From Vibrio salilacus (lineage in GTDB: Bacteria > Pseudomonadota > Gammaproteobacteria > Enterobacterales > Vibrionaceae), in the NCBI RefSeq assembly GCF_002811245.1, contig NZ_NIVQ01000013.1:29060-93059 (forward strand): 64,000 nucleotides of DNA. Reading direction: 5' to 3'. This document shows, in pieces, positions 58,937 through 64,000 of the stretch. The stretch's first letter is position 1. Each line of letters begins with the position of its first letter. A program made the position numbers and the translations under genes. The notes beneath the pieces were generated by a model, which worked only from the letters and a program-made list of their open reading frames with translations, ran no database searches and was not told the DNA's origin.

Positions 58937-60277
58937 CTACAAAATCTGCTTCAACACCCGATCCGCTTTGACGCGGGTAATCTTGCGCATCAGCTTTTGC
59001 ACTGCCTCTGGGTAGTCTTCAAACTTCTCTAGTTGCTTGTAGGTGCAGATCAACTGAGTATGTTGAAGAATATTCGCGACTTCTTGTTCAAATTGCGGCG
59101 TTAAATGATGGTAATGATCTTGGATGAAAATACCGTTTTCGAGATCCAGTTTCCAAGCGCGTGGGTTAAGGTTGTTTCCGGTAATAAACATATAGCGTTT
59201 ATCGACCCAAATACCTTTGAGGTGGAAGCTGTTTTCATCGTGTTTCCACAAATGAATCGAGAGTTTACGACTGGCGATATTGGCTTCATTAGCCTTGGCA
59301 AATAGGCGTAAGTTACGCTCGTACAGATAAGGCAAGCCACCAATGGTTTTGAATTCTTCTTCTGGCGAGATGTAAAAGTCATTAGCGGTTTTGTCACCAA
59401 CCACAATGGTCACTTTCACACCACGTCTCAGCGCCTTTTTCACCTCTTTCGCGACACTGCGTGGAAAGTTGAAGTATGGCGTGCAGATGAAAATTTCATC
59501 TTTGGCTTTCGCCAACAGCTGATTAATGCCTTGGTTGAGCTTATTGCGCTTTTTGCCCACCCCGACAATCGGTGTGATTGCTACGTGATCTGGTGTGATT
59601 TCTTGCGGCTCAAATTGATATTGAGCTTTGGCCAGTAATGCACGCAGTTGGCGAATTTGCGCCTTGATCTCTTTAGTCTCGGGTTTATTGGCACAGGTAA
59701 GATCATGAACGGCTGGGTGATCAACTAACTCGTTTTTCACAAAGTTGACCATGCTGTCTGCCAATGCTTTATTGCTTAGCAGGTGATAGCGGTCAAAGCG
59801 ATAACGTTCTTTATAATTTAGGTAGATGTTATTCAGGCTAGCGCCGCTGTAAAGTACTTGGTCATCAATAATGAAGCCTTTTAGGTGCAACACCCCAAAC
59901 ACTTCTCGGCCACGTACAGGTACGCCATAAACAGGGATTTTGTACTGGTGTTTATCAGCAAAAGCCTTGTACATCGCAGCATTGGTTTCACCAGGTTCGG
60001 CGCCAATCAATCCGCGTTGTGCGCGGTGCCAGTCGACGCAGACGGTAATATCTAAGCCTGGGTTACGTTGCTTAGCCTGATAAAGCTCGGTCAAAATCTC
60101 ACGACCCGCTTCGTCATCTTCAAGGTAAAGGGCGACAAGGTAGATTCGTTTACTGGCCTGACGAATCGCTTCAATTAAGCGAATTCGAAAGTCTTTGGCA
60201 GCATACAGCGTTTCAAACATCGCTGGATCTTGCGCCAAGGTAGGCAGTTGCTCGAATAAATTCCTATTAGTCATCAT
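58937..60277 (-). CDS. pssA: Phosphatidylserine synthase (PssA)
   Basis: It joins CDP-diacylglycerol and serine to phosphatidylserine, the precursor of phosphatidylethanolamine. About 446 residues, with two HKD-type phospholipase D motifs as in E. coli PssA (HLKGFIIDDQVLYSGASLN and HLKGIWVDKRYMFITGNNLNPRAW), plus VDWHRAQRGLIG and VVGDKTANDFYI. The start is the ATG at 60277 or the adjacent one at 60274, with AAAGG upstream. A longer frame to 60376 runs through an extragenic repeat and is not the real N-terminus. Confidence 0.94.
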   Translation of the reverse strand: MMTNRNLFEQLPTLAQDPAMFETLYAAKDFRIRLIEAIRQASKRIYLVALYLEDDEAGREILTELYQAKQRNPGLDITVCVDWHRAQRGLIGAEPGETNAAMYKAFADKHQYKIPVYGVPVRGREVFGVLHLKGFIIDDQVLYSGASLNNIYLNYKERYRFDRYHLLSNKALADSMVNFVKNELVDHPAVHDLTCANKPETKEIKAQIRQLRALLAKAQYQFEPQEITPDHVAITPIVGVGKKRNKLNQGINQLLAKAKDEIFICTPYFNFPRSVAKEVKKALRRGVKVTIVVGDKTANDFYISPEEEFKTIGGLPYLYERNLRLFAKANEANIASRKLSIHLWKHDENSFHLKGIWVDKRYMFITGNNLNPRAWKLDLENGIFIQDHYHHLTPQFEQEVANILQHTQLICTYKQLEKFEDYPEAVQKLMRKITRVKADRVLKQIL

Positions 60278-60374
60278 GTTGGATGGATTACCTTTACTTA
60301 CAATGGACAGGGATATTAGCAAACAAAGCAATAACTTTCGAGTTGTGAGTTGTAACCAGAAGCTTGAAACTCCC

Positions 60375-60410
60375 ATTGGATCACGGTCGTGCCTCCCTGT
60401 TCAGAATGAA
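60375..60410 (-). repeat. Vibrio-like extragenic palindrome, copy D
   Basis: On the minus strand it shares TGAACAG, GAGGCACGA and CGTGAT with copy A at 12152, differing at only a few positions over about 35 bases. The stem is less regular. It lies between rnk and pssA. Confidence 0.65.
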
Positions 60411-60483
60411 GGAACCTCCAGGAACGATGAACTAAAACCCAATGCCTACTTTGGGTCTCAATTACAGCACAGTCTGATGCACA

Positions 60484-60903
60484 TTAGTTCATATAGTCGC
60501 CTGCTCTTTCCGGCTGATAGATAATATCGACAACGCTCATTTCCTCTAACGCATTCTCCCCCGGTTTGGAGTACTTAATGGTGTCCCCAATTGAAAGGCC
60601 TAATAATGCGGTACCTACCGGTGCTAATATAGACACGGTGTTACCGCTATTTTCCATGTCGTCAGGATACACGAGAGTGAATTCTAGCTTTTTTTGCATA
60701 GCGCCGACTTCGACAATAACCTTAGAGTTCATCGTGACAACGGTGGGGGGGATCTCTTTGGGGTCCACAACATCACAACGCATAAGCTCCTTTTCTAGTT
60801 CATTTAGACTAAGATGTAGAGCAGGTTTACTTAATAGCTCGATTAAATCATATATTCTATATAGATCGAGTGAAGAAATAATAATCTCAGGTTTTGTATT
60901 CAT
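60484..60903 (-). CDS. rnk: Regulator of nucleoside diphosphate kinase (Rnk)
   Basis: A 139-residue member of the GreA/Rnk family that binds RNA polymerase near the secondary channel and was named for its effect on nucleoside diphosphate kinase levels. It has a short N-terminal coiled-coil part (residues 1-45) and the C-terminal FKBP-like GreA domain: VVTMNSKV, FTLVYPDDM, ILAPVGTALLGLSIGD and the ending YQPERAGDY. These match E. coli Rnk closely. Monocistronic here, on the same strand as pssA. Confidence 0.93.
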   Translation of the reverse strand: MNTKPEIIISSLDLYRIYDLIELLSKPALHLSLNELEKELMRCDVVDPKEIPPTVVTMNSKVIVEVGAMQKKLEFTLVYPDDMENSGNTVSILAPVGTALLGLSIGDTIKYSKPGENALEEMSVVDIIYQPERAGDYMN

Positions 60904-61001
60904 AATTATGGCCTAAAACATTTAAAAACATTGCTGTGGAAATGTGGTTAGTTATACAGATGGAAAATATTATAAAGAATAAAATAGCCCCGAAAATAAG
61001 A

Positions 61002-61748
61002 TTAGTAATAAGGAGATGGCTTGCCAAGAAAAAAACCTTGTATAAAGTCAACTGTTGCAGATTTGACGATATTAAGTTGATCAACAGTTTCTATTCCTTC
61101 GCATAAAACCATTTTCCCCATCTCTTGAAAGTAATTAACTAAGCTATTGAAAACCTGGCTTGAATGTTCATTTTCTGCTGCTGATAATAATATCTGACGA
61201 TCAAGCTTAATTATGTCAAAGTCGATATTGAAAATACGCTGAAAGTGACTTTCTTTAGAACCAAAGTCATCCAGTGCGATTTTGACATTGTCATACTGCT
61301 TTAGTTGTTCGATTAATTCCATGTGTCTTTTTTGTACTTGTGTATGTTCAGCTATTTCGATCCATATATTTATACCATTATTAGCCGCTTCTTTTACTGT
61401 AGAAAATAGCTTATTACAATAATAATTTGACGGTTTCACAGGCGTCAGGTTGATCGATATGAACTCATAATTATGAGTTCTGATAGCTGACATTTGATTA
61501 AATACCTTGTTTAGTATTTCAATGTCTATAGCGAGAATTTTTTCTGCGTTTAGCTTAGAAAAGTTAATGTTGTTATAGAAACCGTGACTAAATTTTCTAG
61601 CAAGCACCTCAAACCCTAATGTTTTTTTGTTTAAATTATCAATCGGTTGGAAAAATGGAGTAATGATTTTTCTAGAGCTAATCGCTTTACTCGGGTAAAT
61701 CGCTTTAACTTGATTAGTCCGCTCGTGTTCTACGTAATAAGAATTCAT
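61002..61748 (-). CDS. EAL-domain cyclic-di-GMP phosphodiesterase
   Basis: A 248-residue protein consisting almost only of an EAL domain, with no sensor or membrane segment, so it is probably cytoplasmic. Signature residues are visible: GFEVLAR (E47 and R51 of ExLxR; Val replaces the Ala of EAL), ISINLTP, WIEIAEHT, ALDDFGSKES, IIKLDRQIL, LCEGIET and QGFFLGKP. Metal-binding and catalytic acids are therefore present and activity is likely. The loop after DDFG is unusual (SKES for the usual TGYSS). The ATG at 61748 has AAGGAA just upstream; an earlier TTG is less likely. Confidence 0.85.
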   Translation of the reverse strand: MNSYYVEHERTNQVKAIYPSKAISSRKIITPFFQPIDNLNKKTLGFEVLARKFSHGFYNNINFSKLNAEKILAIDIEILNKVFNQMSAIRTHNYEFISINLTPVKPSNYYCNKLFSTVKEAANNGINIWIEIAEHTQVQKRHMELIEQLKQYDNVKIALDDFGSKESHFQRIFNIDFDIIKLDRQILLSAAENEHSSQVFNSLVNYFQEMGKMVLCEGIETVDQLNIVKSATVDFIQGFFLGKPSPYY

Positions 61749-62008
61749 TTTATTCCTTACTGTTTTCAATCTTTATGAATTTGACAATAGCATGGATTAA
61801 TATAAATACGAGCCAAGTGTGAAACTATAGGATTACTTACCACTATAAATAGGAATAATCCTATATTGAGGAGAGGGTATTTATGGTTTAATTTCTCGCT
61901 CAGTTAGAGTGTTGCCAGTGCTTGGTTTGTACACTTATTATCAACTAAATATGAGTGCTCGCAATAAAGTATGTCCGGGCTATCGAAAAGAATAAGAGGA
62001 AAAGTAGA
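61749..62008. other. Intergenic region with a dyad repeat and a possible promoter
   Basis: This stretch upstream of the EAL gene and of a truncated gene holds a perfect inverted repeat: TATAGGATTA at 61826-61835 and TAATCCTATA at 61856-61865, with 20 bases between. A TTGACA at 61781 with TAAATA 16 bases later could be a plus-strand promoter. No gene is seen. Confidence 0.45.
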
Positions 62009-62045
62009 ATGAAAAAAATGACTTCAGTTGCCACTTTAATCAGGG
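62009..62045 (+). pseudogene. 5' end of a gene cut off by the IS66 element
   Basis: An ATG with AAGAGG upstream begins MKKMTSVATLIR, which looks like the start of a signal peptide, and stops exactly where the insertion sequence begins. The frame runs only a few codons into the element. The rest of the gene is not on the other side of the IS, so it has been lost or moved. The family cannot be told. Confidence 0.5.
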
Positions 62046-62078
62046 GTAACTATTCACCCGAGAGCTATTGACGGCAGT

Positions 62079-62114
62079 TTAAGCTAAGAACGCTGCTTAA
62101 GCTAAGAACGCTGC
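62079..62114. repeat. 18-bp perfect tandem duplication at the transposase stop
   Basis: TTAAGCTAAGAACGCTGC occurs twice in a row (62079-62096 and 62097-62114). The second copy holds the last five codons and stop of the transposase; the first lies just past the stop codon. Confidence 0.9.
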
Positions 62115-63503
62115 CCTTTGATAATTCAGCTTGAGCATATGATGTTCGACGATTTCACGCAGCCATTTATAAGCTGAGATCTGTTGAAGTTTAGCTGTCT
62201 CGATAAGTGAGAACATCCGCTCACGGAACAGATCTCCTCGATATGAACGAGTTACGTAACAGCACTTTCTCATCAGTATGTAATTTCGGAGAACTCGCTC
62301 AGCGGCATTGTTTGTTAACGGGCATTCGGCGTCATCCATAAAGCGCCAGACCATAGCATCATCAGCGATGAGGTTACGGCACCGACCTCTATATCGTTGT
62401 GAACATTGATAACTGCCCAGTTTAAGCCAATGAAGCCAACTCTTTCTTAATCGCCTGAGTCGACGGTAATATTGGGTTTCAGTAATCTTTCTCGCACTAT
62501 ATCGATGGTGGCACCTGAATACGCTATGGCCGATTAAAGCGAGTTTTTCTCCTATTTTTTGATTTTCAGGGCAAACACTCTCCTCGAGATCTATGACGTT
62601 TCTCAAGATGTGTGCCCAGCATAACTGTCGCTTGGAGTCATCAATATATTTATAGGCTGAGTATTGGTCAGTCACTAAAAGGTGTGAGACAGCCTCACCA
62701 AGCAATCGTTTGGCAGCATGTTGGTTTCTACCACTATTAATCTGGAAAAAGGCTACGTCATTACTGAGTGCGGCCCACATCCAGCGTTTCTCATTATTAC
62801 GCTGATGTGATGTTTCATCAGCCATAATCAGTTGAGAGGCTTTGACAGCTTCATGGATTTGCACATGAGTATCCGCCAAGTATTCAGTGACGCGCCCTTG
62901 TGCCGCTGATATCGCACCAGTAGAGAAGTTCAGCTGAAAAACATCCCTCAGCATAGACTGTATTTTACCGATACTTTGATGGTGCTGCGTTGCTTGGATT
63001 GCGATGAAGCTATGCAGATTTGGCCCCATCTGAACATTTGGTACATATGCTGGAAGCTCAGCTTGGTGTCTATCACCACACCATGAGCATTCGCCTTTGA
63101 AGACTTGATGCTCAACAAGAGTGTATGAGATATCAGGTAAATCAAAGATTTGGTGTCGCTTATAGGGTTTTCGATTGGGAATAACACAACCACCGCAATG
63201 GCATGTTTTATTTGGTAAGTATTGCTCAACCGAGGCACGTTCTTCTATTGGATGAAGTACTCGGCGATGGCCTTTATGCCCTGGTTGAGCTCCTTGCTTT
63301 TTTCCTGATTTCTTCCGATTAGGCGAAGTATTCTTGGCTTTGTTATGCAAAGGCTGCTGTGATGACGGCACAGAAGAGTTTCGACTATTTTGATTTAGTC
63401 GGTCTTCAAGCTCAGCCAATTTGTTCCATAAGAAATGGATGATATCTTTCGCCTCTTCAGGCGAATCGAAATCTGGCGGTGGAGGTAATGTTTTCTTATT
63501 CAT
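62097..63503 (-). CDS. IS66-family transposase (TnpC)
   Basis: A 468-residue transposase. The N-terminal part has a coiled leucine-rich segment and the basic linker NRKKSGKKQGAQPGHKGHRR. An IS66 zinc-finger region follows (CHCGGC ... CSWCG). The DDE catalytic domain has Asp in LIMADETSHQ, Asp in LLVTDQYSAY and Glu in TNNAAERVLRNY, with the usual IS66 insertion between the second Asp and Glu. It looks intact. The start at ATG 63503 matches the family; ten codons upstream are open. Confidence 0.9.
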   Translation of the reverse strand: MNKKTLPPPPDFDSPEEAKDIIHFLWNKLAELEDRLNQNSRNSSVPSSQQPLHNKAKNTSPNRKKSGKKQGAQPGHKGHRRVLHPIEERASVEQYLPNKTCHCGGCVIPNRKPYKRHQIFDLPDISYTLVEHQVFKGECSWCGDRHQAELPAYVPNVQMGPNLHSFIAIQATQHHQSIGKIQSMLRDVFQLNFSTGAISAAQGRVTEYLADTHVQIHEAVKASQLIMADETSHQRNNEKRWMWAALSNDVAFFQINSGRNQHAAKRLLGEAVSHLLVTDQYSAYKYIDDSKRQLCWAHILRNVIDLEESVCPENQKIGEKLALIGHSVFRCHHRYSARKITETQYYRRLRRLRKSWLHWLKLGSYQCSQRYRGRCRNLIADDAMVWRFMDDAECPLTNNAAERVLRNYILMRKCCYVTRSYRGDLFRERMFSLIETAKLQQISAYKWLREIVEHHMLKLNYQRAAFLA

Positions 63504-63602
63504 ACCTACAGATTGCCACCACAAAAAGATCACTCAAGTCGAATGTGGGATCAAGTTAACTACGTCACATAAGTTTCTTGTCAAGGCCTCGCGGGTGAAT
63601 AG

Positions 63603-64000
63603 TTACAGTATGGTTGCAGCTACGAGCAAGTCTTTCCTCGTTATTGCGTAGCCAGAATGCCGCAGAACTTCCATACCTAAGCGCACTGTTGAGAGTACAT
63701 TTCGATTACTGACAGTGTTCGCTTGAAAGTGTTTATCCCAACCTTGTTTCTGTGCATGTACGCCAACAAGCCAAAATGTCAGTTGAAGCATTAGGGCGAT
63801 TAGTAGCATGATATCAAAGCGCTCTGGGTTGCTAGTTCGGCTATGGCGGAGTCCTAGACCGTATGCTGGGCTTTTCAAGTCTCGGAAGGTTTCTTCTATC
63901 TGCATACGCTTTGAGTAGATCCTAACGAGTTGCTTGGGTGTTCGGATTTCAACGGGCAAGTTAGTCGCTAAAACCCATGGTTCTTTTGTCGAAGCGGAGT
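63603..64000 (-). pseudogene. IS10-like (IS4 family) transposase, 3' end replaced by the IS66 element
   Basis: The C-terminal part of an IS10/Tn10-like transposase; its N-terminus is outside the window. The IS4-family YREK motif is visible in YSKRMQIEETFRDLK, with LRHSRTSNPERFDIMLLIALMLQ after it, close to IS10 transposase. The normal end (about 17 more residues after LLVAAT-L-L) is missing. The frame stops with a TAA contributed by the first bases of the IS66 end (junction 63606/63607). The enzyme is probably inactive because part of the C-terminus is lost, though that needs testing. Confidence 0.88.
63607..64000 (-). mobile_element. IS10-like element fragment, interrupted
   Basis: The right part of an IS4-family element continuing beyond the window. 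Its 3' terminal inverted repeat is not seen, since the IS66 element and then unrelated sequence follow instead. Confidence 0.75.

Larger units (their letters stand above)
62046..63606 (-). mobile_element. IS66-family insertion sequence, single-transposase type
   Basis: 1561 bp. The ends carry a perfect 15-bp inverted repeat, GTAACTATTCACCCG at 62046-62060 and its complement at 63592-63606, extending to about 27 bp with four mismatches. The terminal GTAA is usual for IS66. Only the TnpC-type transposase is encoded; TnpA and TnpB are absent, as in the ISBst12-like subgroup. The 8 bases flanking each end (AATCAGGG left, AGTATGGT right) are not a target duplication. The right end lies inside an IS10-like transposase gene. 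Confidence 0.85.

Noticed and set aside
60278..60376. N-terminal extension of pssA by 33 residues with a hydrophobic stretch
   Set aside because: It is read through an extragenic repeat, is absent in the known family, and the ATG at 60277 fits the normal start.

Overview
This window is a chromosomal segment of a Vibrio (species not determined). The evidence is the gene order yicC–rph–pyrE–lpxL–slmA–coaBC–radC–rpmBG–mutM–coaD, then a lipopolysaccharide (LPS) core locus, hldD and an O-antigen locus, as around the V. cholerae core/O-antigen region, plus proteins such as WavE and KdkA and several copies of a Vibrio-like extragenic palindrome.

Region by region. (1) 1–2480: the 3' part of a DEAH helicase with a DUF3427-type tail and a small frame-shifted gene remnant, lying against the 3' end of yicC, a known integration site of Vibrio genomic islands. 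(2) 2.5–12.8 kb: housekeeping genes for RNA processing, pyrimidine synthesis, lipid A acylation, nucleoid occlusion, CoA synthesis, ribosomal proteins L28/L33 and DNA repair, with a UDP-glucuronate 4-epimerase inserted between mutM and coaD. (3) 12.8–30.7 kb: the LPS core locus. It holds glycosyltransferases of families 2, 4, 9 and 25, kdkA, waaA, waaF, a WavE-like protein, waaL, lpxM, ugd and hldD. A three-gene module (HAD phosphatase, kinase with a nucleotidyltransferase-like domain, sugar nucleotidyltransferase) sits directly upstream of waaF-waaA. (4) 31.0–50.3 kb: a long co-directional and visibly AT-rich O-antigen operon with many overlapping genes. It encodes wzx, wzy, glycosyltransferases, an FkbM and a second methyltransferase, a CapK-like AMP-ligase, a two-enzyme route to a UDP-linked N-acetyl-6-deoxy-L-hexosamine, and the GDP-mannose/GDP-L-fucose genes gmd, fcl, gmm, manC and manB. 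A WbaP/WcaJ-type initiating transferase lies convergent at its end. (5) 51.8–54.9 kb: a complete ECF vitamin-type transporter (T, fused A-A', S). (6) 55.3–58.9 kb: an SNF2 helicase split into two frames at a slippery-looking GGGGGAAAAAGGGG tract. (7) 58.9–61.8 kb: pssA, rnk and an EAL phosphodiesterase. (8) 62.0–64.0 kb: a one-gene IS66-family element inserted in an IS10-like transposase, with a truncated unrelated gene on its other side.

How it works together: lipid A is acylated by LpxL/LpxM. WaaA adds Kdo, which KdkA phosphorylates. HldD, WaaF and the GT9 protein supply and add heptose. Ugd and the 4-epimerase can supply UDP-glucuronate and UDP-galacturonate. The GT2/4/25 enzymes extend the core. 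The O unit is started by the WbaP-type protein, flipped by Wzx, polymerised by Wzy and ligated by WaaL. No Wzz chain-length regulator and no Wza/Wzb/Wzc export genes are visible here.

The best candidates for new biology are the three-gene activation module in the inner-core operon, the CapK-like ligase inside the O-antigen operon, and the possible −1 frameshift in the SNF2 helicase.
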